Assembly: GCA_002415465.1 (NCBI GenBank)
Contig: DHYT01000218.1
Span: forward strand, 1-10,639
Origin: Desulfobulbaceae bacterium UBA5123
GTDB taxonomy: Bacteria; Desulfobacterota; Desulfobulbia; Desulfobulbales; UBA5123
DNA: 10,639 nucleotides
Reading direction: 5' to 3'
Shown here: one piece after another, positions 1 to 7,266 of the stretch
Layout of the letters: each line of letters opens with the position of its first letter
How positions within the stretch are numbered: position 1 is the stretch's first letter
The notes under the pieces: generated by a model
What the model was told of the DNA's origin: nothing
The model's input: the letters and a program-made list of their open reading frames with translations, nothing else
The model's database searches: none
Translations under genes and position numbers: made by a program

Positions 1-1592
1 CCCCCCATGACCTCACCGCCGCCGACGGCCTAACCCCGGCGCGACTCGACCGCTACCGCTGCCGGGCGGCCGGCGTCGACCTGCTCTACGCCACCCAGCG
101 GGTCGACGGCGCGGTCCTTGACGGGCTGCAGGCCTTGGCCGACGAGAGCGGCGTCATCGACCAGTTTCTGGCCATGAAACAGGGAGCGGTGCTGAACCGC
201 ATCGAGGGGTTTGCAAGCGAGAACAGACAGGTGCTGCACACCGCCTGCCGCGACATCTTCTCCCGGCCCGCCCTCGCCCCGGAGGCGAGTCAACAGGCCC
301 GCGACGAACTGGTCAAGCTGCGCACCTTCCTCACCGAACTCGACAACCAGACCCTGCGCAACAGCGCGGGCGAAACGTTTACCGATCTCGTCCACATCGG
401 CATCGGCGGCTCGGACCTGGGGCCGCGCGCCCTGTATATCGCCATGGAAGCGTACCGCCTCCCCAGCCGACAGGTGCACTTCATCTCCAACGTCGATCCG
501 GACGACGCCCATGCGGTGCTGCACGGGCTCGACCTCTCCCGCACCCTGGTCAACGTGGTTTCCAAGAGCGGCTCCACCCTGGAAACCCTCACCAACGAGG
601 AACTGGCAAGAGCCGCCTTCACGAACGCCGGGCTCGACCCCAACCGCCATTTCCTCGCCGTCACCGGCACCGGCAGCCCCATGGACAACCCGGAGCGCTA
701 CCTGCGCTCCTTCTACATGTTCGACTATATCGGCGGCCGCTACAGCGCCACCTCCATGGTCGGGGCGGTCATGCTCGGCTTCGCCGCGGGCTACGACGCG
801 GTGATCGAGATCCTGCGCGGGGCAAACGACATGGACCGGGCCGCCGAGCAACCGGATATCCGCAGAAACCCGGCCCTGCTGCTGGCGCTCCTCTGCATCT
901 GGAACCACAACCTCCTCGGCTGCGAAACCGTGGCGGTGCTGCCATACAGCCAGGCGCTGCTGCGCTTCCCGGCCCATCTGCAGCAATGCGAGATGGAGAG
1001 CAACGGCAAGTCCATCAGCCGAACCGGCGACCCGCTCCGCTACCCGTCCGGCCCCATCCTCTGGGGGGAGCCGGGCACCAACGGCCAACACGCCTTTTAC
1101 CAACTCATCCATCAGGGCACCGCCGTGGTGCCGACGGAGTTCATCGGTTTCCGGCAAAGCCAGTACGGCAAGGACATCCTGCTCAAGGAAACCACCTCCC
1201 AGGAAAAGCTGCTGGCCAACCTCCTGGCCCAGTCCCTGGCCCTGGCCACCGGCCAGGAGAACGACAACCCCAACAAGCGGTTTCCCGGCAACCGGCCGAG
1301 CAGCGTCATCATCGCCGACCGCCTGACCCCTTACAGCCTCGGCGCCTTGCTGGCGCTCTACGAGGCCAAGATCGTCATGCAGGGGTTTCTCTGGAACATC
1401 AACTCCTTTGACCAGGAAGGGGTGCAGCTGGGCAAGGTCCTTGCCAACCGATTGCTGACGCACATGGCTGGTCGCGGCAAGGACCGGAACTACGACGGCG
1501 CCGAGACGGATCGCGCCGGCTGGGCGCTGCTGAAGGCGGCCGGACTGATCGGCGACGCGCGGGAACTTGAGGGCGAGGAGCAGGCGCCATGA
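1..1592 (+). CDS. pgi: Glucose-6-phosphate isomerase, 5' end cut by window edge
   Basis: Interconverts glucose 6-phosphate and fructose 6-phosphate in the cytoplasm (glycolysis and gluconeogenesis). The reading frame is open from base 3 to the TGA at 1590-1592, giving 529 visible residues against about 550 in the E. coli enzyme, so only a few N-terminal residues are missing. An in-frame TTG at 135 would give a shorter protein, but the upstream codons read as a normal PGI N-terminus, so I reject it as the start. Counting from base 3, the sequence shows the GIGGSDLG sugar-phosphate loop (133-140), SKSGST (187-192), the signature GGRYSATSMVG (bases ~733-765), the catalytic Glu in MESNGK (Glu332), GQHAFYQLIHQG (361-372) with its conserved His, and FDQEGVQLGK ending in catalytic Lys478. 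All expected catalytic residues are present. The stop overlaps the elbB start (ATGA), so the two are co-transcribed. Confidence 0.97.
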   Translation, partial: PHDLTAADGLTPARLDRYRCRAAGVDLLYATQRVDGAVLDGLQALADESGVIDQFLAMKQGAVLNRIEGFASENRQVLHTACRDIFSRPALAPEASQQARDELVKLRTFLTELDNQTLRNSAGETFTDLVHIGIGGSDLGPRALYIAMEAYRLPSRQVHFISNVDPDDAHAVLHGLDLSRTLVNVVSKSGSTLETLTNEELARAAFTNAGLDPNRHFLAVTGTGSPMDNPERYLRSFYMFDYIGGRYSATSMVGAVMLGFAAGYDAVIEILRGANDMDRAAEQPDIRRNPALLLALLCIWNHNLLGCETVAVLPYSQALLRFPAHLQQCEMESNGKSISRTGDPLRYPSGPILWGEPGTNGQHAFYQLIHQGTAVVPTEFIGFRQSQYGKDILLKETTSQEKLLANLLAQSLALATGQENDNPNKRFPGNRPSSVIIADRLTPYSLGALLALYEAKIVMQGFLWNINSFDQEGVQLGKVLANRLLTHMAGRGKDRNYDGAETDRAGWALLKAAGLIGDARELEGEEQAP

Positions 1593-2251
1593 CCGCTACC
1601 AAAAAATTCGCCGTGATCCTCTCCGGCTGCGGCAACAAGGACGGCGCCGAGATCCACGAATCGGTGCTGACCCTGTGGGCCATCCACAAACACGGGGCGG
1701 AGTACCAGTGCTTTGCCCCCGATATCCGCCAGCATCATGTCCTGAACTTCATCAACAACAAGGAGATGAAGGAGGAACGCAACGTCCTCGTCGAATCCGC
1801 CCGCATCGCCCGCGGCAACATCAAGGATCTGGCCGAGTTCAGGCCCGGACAGTACGACGCCCTCATCATCCCCGGCGGCCTGGGGGTAGCCAAGAATCTC
1901 TCCACCTACGCCTTTGCCGGCCCTGATTGCCAGGTCATCGAAGCACTCGCCACGGCGGTGCGCGGGATGGCAAGCGCCGGCAAACCCATCGGCGCCCTCT
2001 GTATCGCGCCGGTGATTATCGCCAGGATCCTGGGCAAGGTGGAGGTCACCATCGGCCACGACCCCGCCACCGTTGCCGCCCTCGCCAGAATGGGGGCCAG
2101 CCATCGCGAAACCGGCCACGGCGGGATCGTCATCGACCAGGCCAACAGAATCGTCACCACCCCCTGCTACATGCTGAACGCCAGGGTCGACCAGATCGGC
2201 GACGGCGCCGAGAACGTCGTCAAGGCGATCCTCGGCATGCTGGCCGGATAA
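1589..2251 (+). CDS. elbB: ElbB, DJ-1/PfpI-family glyoxalase associated with isoprenoid biosynthesis
   Basis: A 220-residue cytoplasmic protein of the DJ-1/PfpI class I glutamine-amidotransferase-like fold. E. coli ElbB was named for enhancing lycopene yield and has been described as a cofactor-independent glyoxalase; its physiological role is uncertain. The N-terminus carries the family hallmark SGCGNKDGAEIHE (12-24), where Glu21 is a likely active-site acid. CFAPD follows at 41-45, then IIPGGLGVAKNLS (93-105), and GALCIAP (135-141) holds the nucleophile-elbow Cys138. GHGGIVID (176-183) and TTPCYML (190-196) are also typical. The ATG overlaps the pgi stop by 4 bp and is preceded by GAGGAG at about 1575-1580 with 8 nt spacing, so translational coupling is likely. 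Length and motifs match the full-length family. Confidence 0.93.
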   Translation: MTATKKFAVILSGCGNKDGAEIHESVLTLWAIHKHGAEYQCFAPDIRQHHVLNFINNKEMKEERNVLVESARIARGNIKDLAEFRPGQYDALIIPGGLGVAKNLSTYAFAGPDCQVIEALATAVRGMASAGKPIGALCIAPVIIARILGKVEVTIGHDPATVAALARMGASHRETGHGGIVIDQANRIVTTPCYMLNARVDQIGDGAENVVKAILGMLAG

Positions 2252-2317
2252 CCGGCAAGGGCCGGACGCCTTTTGCCGACCCCGCAGCCCTTGCGTCACC
2301 CCGGAAACAAGCCCGCA

Positions 2318-3013
2318 ATGCCCCTGCCGACAACCATGCCCAGCCGCAACCGCAAGGGCCTCACCCTGCTGCTCCTCTCGGCCGCGCTCTTGCTTCTCGC
2401 CGACGTTGCCTACTTCTGCCTTGCGCCCCATGGGCTCATCTATCCTCCGCGTTCTTTTGCGGAGGCGCCCAAGGCGGATGCAGGCGCGGTTCTCTTTCAA
2501 GATTTCAGCGCCACCCCTTCCGGCATCAGCAATGAAACCGCACGGCGGGTCAACCACGGCATTGCCCTTTTCCGACAAGGCAAACTGGACTATCTGCTCA
2601 TGGCCGGTGGTTTACGGCCGGGGACGGCAAGAACAGGGGCGGACCTGATGGCCGATTATGCCAAGAAGGCCGGCGTCCCGGCGGCTGCCATTCTCACCGA
2701 CAAAGGCTCCTTTGACAGTACCAGCAATCTGGCCGGCATTGCCCAAACCGCCGCCAGCCGCCACTGGCGCCGCCTCGTTTTGATCAGCTCCCCACACCAC
2801 CTCGCGCGGATCAGCCGATGGGGCCTGGCCCCCCTCGCCCTGCCCTGCGCCCTTTCCCCCTATGACCCCGACCGATGCAACCCCGCCCTGACCAGATTCG
2901 AAATATGGCGGTCGGTGCATTACAATCTCATCGCCGACAGCCTCCGGCGCTTGCTGCCCTCGCCCCTCTACCAAGATGTCGTCTCCTGGATCCGGAGGCA
3001 CACATCCCTCTGA
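2318..3013 (+). CDS. Membrane-anchored DUF218 (YdcF/SanA-like) protein, divergent
   Basis: From the ATG at 2318 this is 231 residues. A short basic N-terminus (RNRK at 10-13) is followed by a hydrophobic segment at about 14-35, which should act as a signal anchor with the remainder outside the cytoplasmic membrane. The rest resembles DUF218: a GAVLF strand (56-60), NHGIALFRQGKLDYLLMAGG (79-98), a helix ending in KKAGVP (116-121), a degenerate form of the S.NT.EN motif (STSNL, 134-138), and RLVLISSPHHLARI (152-165) corresponding to the family's 'T...H..R' segment. Relatives (SanA, ElyC) have been linked to envelope integrity, but the catalytic role is unresolved and this copy departs from consensus at several conserved places. 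The start is uncertain: TTG at 2273 and ATG at 2336 are in frame, and none has a strong ribosome binding site. The gap after elbB is 66 bp, so it probably belongs to the same transcript. Confidence 0.72.
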   Translation: MPLPTTMPSRNRKGLTLLLLSAALLLLADVAYFCLAPHGLIYPPRSFAEAPKADAGAVLFQDFSATPSGISNETARRVNHGIALFRQGKLDYLLMAGGLRPGTARTGADLMADYAKKAGVPAAAILTDKGSFDSTSNLAGIAQTAASRHWRRLVLISSPHHLARISRWGLAPLALPCALSPYDPDRCNPALTRFEIWRSVHYNLIADSLRRLLPSPLYQDVVSWIRRHTSL

Positions 3014-3190
3014 CCACGCCCGGCGACAGTCACCATCGCCCGGTCAACTTTATTCAAGCGCCAGGCCCTCCGCCGGCGGGTGAAATAAAAATAATGTTTC
3101 CAGCCCAACCTGCCGACAAGAGGAGTGGGTTCCCTTTTGCGGAGAAAAATATTAAGGTGGCCGTGCGTCACATAAAAACCACTCTTTCCC
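3014..3190. other. Intergenic region before the FliB-like pair
   Basis: This 177-bp stretch separates the DUF218 gene from the first FliB-like gene. It has AT-rich patches unlike the surrounding genes, at about 3081-3099 and 3144-3156, the latter containing TATTAA. These are plausible -10 regions, but I find no convincing -35 partner, and no sigma-54 or sigma-28 flagellar consensus. It is likely to carry the promoter of the tandem pair; the exact site cannot be told by eye. Confidence 0.4.
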
Positions 3191-4519
3191 ATGACCGCAC
3201 CTATCAAATTGAACTGCACAAGCTTACGACACGCCTCGAGGTTCAAGTGCATCGGCTCCGCATGCGAGGAGGATTGCTGTCACAACTGGAAGATTGTGCT
3301 GGATCAGGCCGGTTACAAGAAAACAAAAGAACACCTCTCTCCAACCGAGACCGGGCGTCTTCTCTTCAGACGGCATGTCCGGGAAAAACGCAAACACCAG
3401 ACCGCGGCCGAATACGCCGACATCAAGCTCCTCGCCAACGGCGTCTGCCCATTTTTCGATCCTCGCGACAGGCTGTGCGCCCTCCATCGGGATTTCGGCG
3501 AATTCTGCCTCAGCAAGACCTGCCGGACATATCCCCGCAAACTGGCCCTGGTCGGCAACCGTTTAGAACTGAGCCTGGAGCTCTCCTGCCCGGAGGCGAC
3601 CCGCAGCTTTCTCTTCGACCCGGATTTCGATTTGATCCAGATAGACCGGTCGCCCTTCATCAAGGGCAATTTTTATATCAGCACCTATCCCGTCGACGCG
3701 GCCAACCCCCTCACCCAATATTTCGACCTGATCCGCGGCACCGTTTTGCAGCTTCTGAGCATTGCCGGCTACCCCTTGAACAGCCGCTTGTTTTTTACAA
3801 GCTTCTTTGCCAATCGCACCGTGCCGTTCTTTTCGCGACAGGCAAAAAATTTCTCGGAACCGCTGCTGGCCGAGGAAATAAAACTTCTGACCAATCCGCA
3901 GCTGCTTGACGCACTGCACAACCAGTTCGCCTCCCTTGCCGTCTCGGCAGACCTCCCCATCGACCTGCCGATGTCTTTCATCCTGGCAATCCTGATCGGC
4001 AGAACCGACAAAAACGGTAGCCTGAACCACCTTCTGCTGAGAATATGGGATAATTACGGCCGAAAAAATCCGTCAGGATCGCAAAAAAGCACCGGCAGGC
4101 AAGAGGAATTCCAAAAAATCGCCGCCGCCTATAAAGCGATCCGCGCCGCGACGCCCCGCGCGGTTACGGAACAGATGGACAGCTATCTCGACCGCTACAG
4201 CCAGTATTTCTGGTTCAGCCATATCTATAGCGAAGCGCCGAACCTGTTGATCCACACCCGCAGACTGTTTATCCGCTTGGCCCTGCTTCGCTTTCTGCTT
4301 TACAGCCATCCGGAGATGAATGCGTTCCGACACCTTGCCGGCAACGTCGAATTGTCGACGCAGCAAAAGGACGCTCTCGGCGCCATGGCGGTGGAGGCAA
4401 TCTATCTCCTCACCCGCGCCATTGAACACAACTCGGATCTACTGACGACAATTGAACAGACTTTGGACAGAAACAAGATGCAGGACATAGAACATGTCTG
4501 CCTCCTGCTCCTGATTTGA
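3191..4519 (+). CDS. FliB-family protein (flagellin lysine-N-methylase), first tandem copy
   Basis: A 442-residue cytoplasmic protein matching the FliB family, whose Salmonella member methylates lysines of flagellin and is reported to need a [4Fe-4S] cluster. The N-terminal hallmark is F18-K-C20-x4-C25-E-x2-C29-C30 followed by W33. A second cysteine block is C86-PFFDPRDRL-C96, HRDFGEF-C106-LSKT-C111-RTYPRK, with C133 further on. This layout is that of the YkgJ-type CxxxxCC metal-binding group. The C-terminal half is helical and family-specific: SYLDRYSQYFWF, then NLLIHTRRLFIRLALLRFLL, ending in NKMQDIEHVCLLLLI. The ATG is the first start after an in-frame TAA at 3173, and no clear Shine-Dalgarno precedes it. 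No flagellin or other motility gene is visible, so flagellin as substrate is an inference from family membership; another surface protein is possible. Confidence 0.88.
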   Translation: MTAPIKLNCTSLRHASRFKCIGSACEEDCCHNWKIVLDQAGYKKTKEHLSPTETGRLLFRRHVREKRKHQTAAEYADIKLLANGVCPFFDPRDRLCALHRDFGEFCLSKTCRTYPRKLALVGNRLELSLELSCPEATRSFLFDPDFDLIQIDRSPFIKGNFYISTYPVDAANPLTQYFDLIRGTVLQLLSIAGYPLNSRLFFTSFFANRTVPFFSRQAKNFSEPLLAEEIKLLTNPQLLDALHNQFASLAVSADLPIDLPMSFILAILIGRTDKNGSLNHLLLRIWDNYGRKNPSGSQKSTGRQEEFQKIAAAYKAIRAATPRAVTEQMDSYLDRYSQYFWFSHIYSEAPNLLIHTRRLFIRLALLRFLLYSHPEMNAFRHLAGNVELSTQQKDALGAMAVEAIYLLTRAIEHNSDLLTTIEQTLDRNKMQDIEHVCLLLLI

Positions 4520-4524
4520 CGGAA

Positions 4525-4543
4525 CCATCCGACTACCGGATGG
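4525..4543. repeat. Inverted repeat between the two FliB-like genes
   Basis: A perfect 7-bp inverted repeat, CCATCCG and CGGATGG, with a 5-nt loop (ACTAC), starting 6 nt after the stop of the first FliB-like gene. No T-run follows, so it is not a classical intrinsic terminator. It could slow transcription, protect the 3' end of the first message, or tune expression of the second copy. It also overlaps the region just before the alternative TTG start at 4545, another reason to prefer GTG at 4575. Confidence 0.45.
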
Positions 4544-4574
4544 CTTGACTCTCAGCAAACGGAATCAACTTCCC

Positions 4575-5903
4575 GTGACAACTCTCGACATATCAAAATG
4601 CACCAGCCTAAGCGCTGCGGCAACGTTCAAATGCATTGGTCCGGACTGCGAAGATGACTGTTGTCACGGCTGGGCCGTACTTCTTGACCAAACCGAATAC
4701 AACAAAATTAAAGATAAATTATCGCACACAACCGCCGGCCGCCTGCAATTCAGGGACCGGGTCAAGAAAAGAGAAAAGAACAGGACCCCCGGCGCTTACG
4801 CAGACATCATCCTCCGCGACGACGGGATCTGCCCATTCCAGGACCAGGAGAGCAAACTCTGCACTATCCACCGTGATTTAGGCGAATCCTGCCTCGGTCA
4901 GACCTGCCGGACATACCCGCGCAAACTGACCCGCGTCAACGGCCATTTTGAACTCAGCCTGGCGCTCTCCTGCCCGGAAGCGGCCCGAAAAATCCTCCTT
5001 GACCCCGATTTTGATCTCATCCAAATCGATCTCGCGCCTTACGTGGCTGACAATTACTCATACACCAACTACACTGTAAACGGCTCCAACCCTCTCACCC
5101 AATATGTCGATGTCATCCGCGGCACCATCCTGCAACTGCTCAACGAAACCACCTACCACATCAACAGCAGACTATTCTTCAACTGCTTCTTTGCAAATGC
5201 AACAATGCCATTCTTTTCACGTGAAAATGCAAAATTCTCCGAGAATAAACTTCATAATGAAATAGAACGCATATCAAACCAGCAAACCCTAAGCACCCTC
5301 AACGAGCAGTTCATATCTTTTTCAAGGGAAGAAAACATTCCAATCGACCTGCCAATATCCTTTATCCTGGCAATACTTCTCCGAAGACTTGGAAAACCTG
5401 GAATATTCCCAACCCTCCTCATGGAAATATTCAACAACTACAATCTACAAGACGTTGCTCCACAACTTGCGCAAACGGAGCAAAAGAACAATCTCGCCAA
5501 CATCATCAACCAATACAAAGACAAGCGCTCCCAAACGCCCCGCGCGGTGAAGGAACAACTCGACCACTATCTCGACCGATACAGCCAGTATTTCTGGTTC
5601 AGCTATATCTACACCGATGCCGCAAACCTGTTGCTTCACACCCGCAAGCTGTTTATCCGACTGGCCCTGCTGCGTTTCCTGCTCTACAGCCACCCCGCGT
5701 TAAACGAGTTCCGGCAACTCGACAACGAGGCCCGCCTTTCAACCCCGCAAACGGAACGAATCGGTGCGCTGGCGGTAAAGATCTTCTATCACTTTACCCG
5801 CGGGGTGGAACACAACCCGGACTTACTCACTGGGATTGAAGAACTTCTGGACAACAACAAGATGCAAGACATCGAGCACGTCTGCATCCTGCTGTTGATT
5901 TGA
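4575..5903 (+). CDS. FliB-family protein (flagellin lysine-N-methylase), second tandem copy
   Basis: A paralog of the preceding gene. An in-frame TTG at 4545 would give 452 residues, but I choose GTG at 4575: it gives 442 residues, exactly the length of the first copy, puts the first cysteine at residue 9 in both, lies in the same local context (CTTCCCGTGAC versus CTTTCCCATGAC), and has GGAA 10 nt upstream. Cysteines at 9, 20, 25, 29, 30, 86, 96, 106, 111, 133 and near the C-terminus (437) all coincide with copy one. C-terminal segments YLDRYSQYFWFS, LFIRLALLRFLLYSHP and NKMQDIEHVC are nearly identical. The middle (about residues 200-310) diverges and its DNA is AT-rich (about 40% GC by hand count over 5221-5520), unlike the rest of the window. 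All motif residues are intact, so it is probably functional, perhaps with different substrate preference. Confidence 0.87.
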   Translation: MTTLDISKCTSLSAAATFKCIGPDCEDDCCHGWAVLLDQTEYNKIKDKLSHTTAGRLQFRDRVKKREKNRTPGAYADIILRDDGICPFQDQESKLCTIHRDLGESCLGQTCRTYPRKLTRVNGHFELSLALSCPEAARKILLDPDFDLIQIDLAPYVADNYSYTNYTVNGSNPLTQYVDVIRGTILQLLNETTYHINSRLFFNCFFANATMPFFSRENAKFSENKLHNEIERISNQQTLSTLNEQFISFSREENIPIDLPISFILAILLRRLGKPGIFPTLLMEIFNNYNLQDVAPQLAQTEQKNNLANIINQYKDKRSQTPRAVKEQLDHYLDRYSQYFWFSYIYTDAANLLLHTRKLFIRLALLRFLLYSHPALNEFRQLDNEARLSTPQTERIGALAVKIFYHFTRGVEHNPDLLTGIEELLDNNKMQDIEHVCILLLI

Positions 5904-5908
5904 CGGAG

Positions 5909-5936
5909 GCCGCCGCCAGATACGATCTGCGGCGGC
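5909..5936. terminator. GC-rich hairpin between convergent FliB-like gene and aroA
   Basis: An inverted repeat of 8 GC pairs (GCCGCCGC with GCGGCGGC), then a single bulged C and 4 more pairs (AGAT/ATCT) closing on a 3-nt loop. It lies in the 62-bp space between the plus-strand stop at 5903 and the minus-strand aroA stop at 5966. A stable stem between two converging genes suggests a bidirectional transcription stop. Neither side carries a clear T-run, so intrinsic termination would be inefficient; Rho may be needed. Confidence 0.5.
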
Positions 5937-5965
5937 GATCTCGACAGGACTAACCTCAGACAGAC

Positions 5966-7243
5966 TTACGAATACAACAAATCAAACCGTTCCCAGAAAT
6001 CCGGGAAGGACTTGGCCACGCACTTCTCGCCCAGCACCTTCACCCCGGGCACCACCAGGCCGGCCACCGCGAAACACATGGCGATGCGGTGATCGTTGTA
6101 GGTTTCGATCTCGGCGCCATGCATGGGCGGCGCATCCGGCCCCAGCCCTTCGATGATCATGGCGTCTGGCCGTTCCTCAACCCTGGCGCCGAGCTTGCCC
6201 AACTCACGCACCATCACCGCCAGCCGATCGCATTCCTTGATCCGGAGGTGGGCGATGTTCTTGATCACCGTCCGGCCACGGGCCCGCGAGGCCACCACCG
6301 CCAGGGTCGGCGCCACATCCGGGCAATCGCCCATGTCCACCTCGATGCCGTTGAGCTCTTTGGGTCCGACGACGGTGATCCCCTCGCCGGTGCTTTCCAC
6401 CGTGCAACCCATCCGCCCCATCAGTTCGGCGAAGATCGCGTCGCCCTGCAGCGAGGGCTTGGGAACGTTGGCCACCGTCACCCTGCCACCGGTGATCGCC
6501 GCCGCCGCGAAGAAGTATGAGGCGCTGGAGGCGTCCCCCTCGATCCCGTAATCACGGGCCTTGTATCCGCCCCGGGGAATCGCGAAATGATTGAGTTCGG
6601 GGTTGGCGGCCACCTTGATCCCGAAGGAATCCATCACCGCCAGGGTCATGGTCACATACGGTTTCGACAGCACCTCGCCCGCTACATCAAGAACGGCCGG
6701 CTGATCGCCATAGGGGGCGACCAACAGCAGGGAGGAAAGATACTGGCTGCTCTTGCCTTCTGGCAGCAAGGTTTTGCCGCCCCTGATACCGTCGGCGCGG
6801 ATCAGCAGCGGCGGGCAGCCGGTGCCCTTGACGCTTTCGATATCAACCCCCCAGCCTGCCAGCGCGGTCATCAGCGGCTTGATCGGCCGCTCCTCCATCC
6901 GTTTTTCGCCGGTGATCCTGAAATCGCCGTGGCCAAGCGCGACAAACGAGGTGAGAAAACGGGTGGCGGTGCCGTTGTTGCCCAAAAAAATCTCCCCGGA
7001 CGGGGTGGCGATCCTGCCGCCGTTGCCGATCACCCGCCAGCAGTCGGCCTCCTCGTGGATCTCCATCCCCATCGCCCGCAGCGCGGTGGCCGTGTAATGG
7101 GTGTCTTCGCTGGCCAGCGGCCCACGCAGGGTGGATTCGCCATCGGCAAGGGCGGCGGCGATCAACGCCCGCTGGGTGATACTCTTGGAACCGGGAACCC
7201 GGACGGTGACCTCAAAACTGTCGAGCGGCTTGATCTCTTTCAC
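5966..7243 (-). CDS. aroA: 3-phosphoshikimate 1-carboxyvinyltransferase (EPSP synthase)
   Basis: Sixth step of the shikimate pathway: transfers the enolpyruvyl group of PEP to shikimate 3-phosphate, in the cytoplasm. I choose the GTG at 7243 (425 residues; E. coli has 427) because the longer frame up to 7336 only adds a low-complexity leader overlapping aroE. AAAGAG lies just upstream of this GTG. Motifs: PGSKSITQR (17-25) with Lys20, LGNNGTATR (87-95), KSSQYLSS (164-171), catalytic Asp309 in GDCPDVAP, Glu337 in RIKECDRL, NDHRIAM (383-389) and Lys411 in CVAKSFPDF. The PEP-site loop reads GNNGTATRF, whereas E. coli has GNAGTAMRP, so the position matching E. coli Pro101 is Phe. The gene follows aroE by 23 bp and is the last of the minus-strand operon. 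Confidence 0.96.
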   Translation of the reverse strand: MKEIKPLDSFEVTVRVPGSKSITQRALIAAALADGESTLRGPLASEDTHYTATALRAMGMEIHEEADCWRVIGNGGRIATPSGEIFLGNNGTATRFLTSFVALGHGDFRITGEKRMEERPIKPLMTALAGWGVDIESVKGTGCPPLLIRADGIRGGKTLLPEGKSSQYLSSLLLVAPYGDQPAVLDVAGEVLSKPYVTMTLAVMDSFGIKVAANPELNHFAIPRGGYKARDYGIEGDASSASYFFAAAAITGGRVTVANVPKPSLQGDAIFAELMGRMGCTVESTGEGITVVGPKELNGIEVDMGDCPDVAPTLAVVASRARGRTVIKNIAHLRIKECDRLAVMVRELGKLGARVEERPDAMIIEGLGPDAPPMHGAEIETYNDHRIAMCFAVAGLVVPGVKVLGEKCVAKSFPDFWERFDLLYS

Positions 7244-7266
7244 GTTGTTCTCTTTAAATTCGTTGT

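Noticed and set aside
30..1463. 477-codon open frame on the minus strand across pgi
   Set aside because: It lies antisense to a gene with all PGI motifs, its translation is low-complexity (Gly/Ala/Val/Gln-rich) and it matches no family I know. Long antisense frames are expected in GC-rich coding DNA.
2252..2275. Possible intrinsic terminator after elbB
   Set aside because: Competing short GC stems (CCGGC/GCCGG; AAGGGC/GCCTTT with a wobble pair) and only a 4-nt T-run that is itself part of one stem; too weak to call.
1490..2578. 362-codon minus-strand frame across elbB
   Set aside because: Shadow of elbB; composition is glycine- and aspartate-rich without motifs, and it runs across a gene boundary.
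2875..3909. 344-codon plus-strand frame overlapping the DUF218 and first FliB-like genes
   Set aside because: Out of frame with two better-supported genes; the translation is proline- and arginine-rich without recognisable domains.
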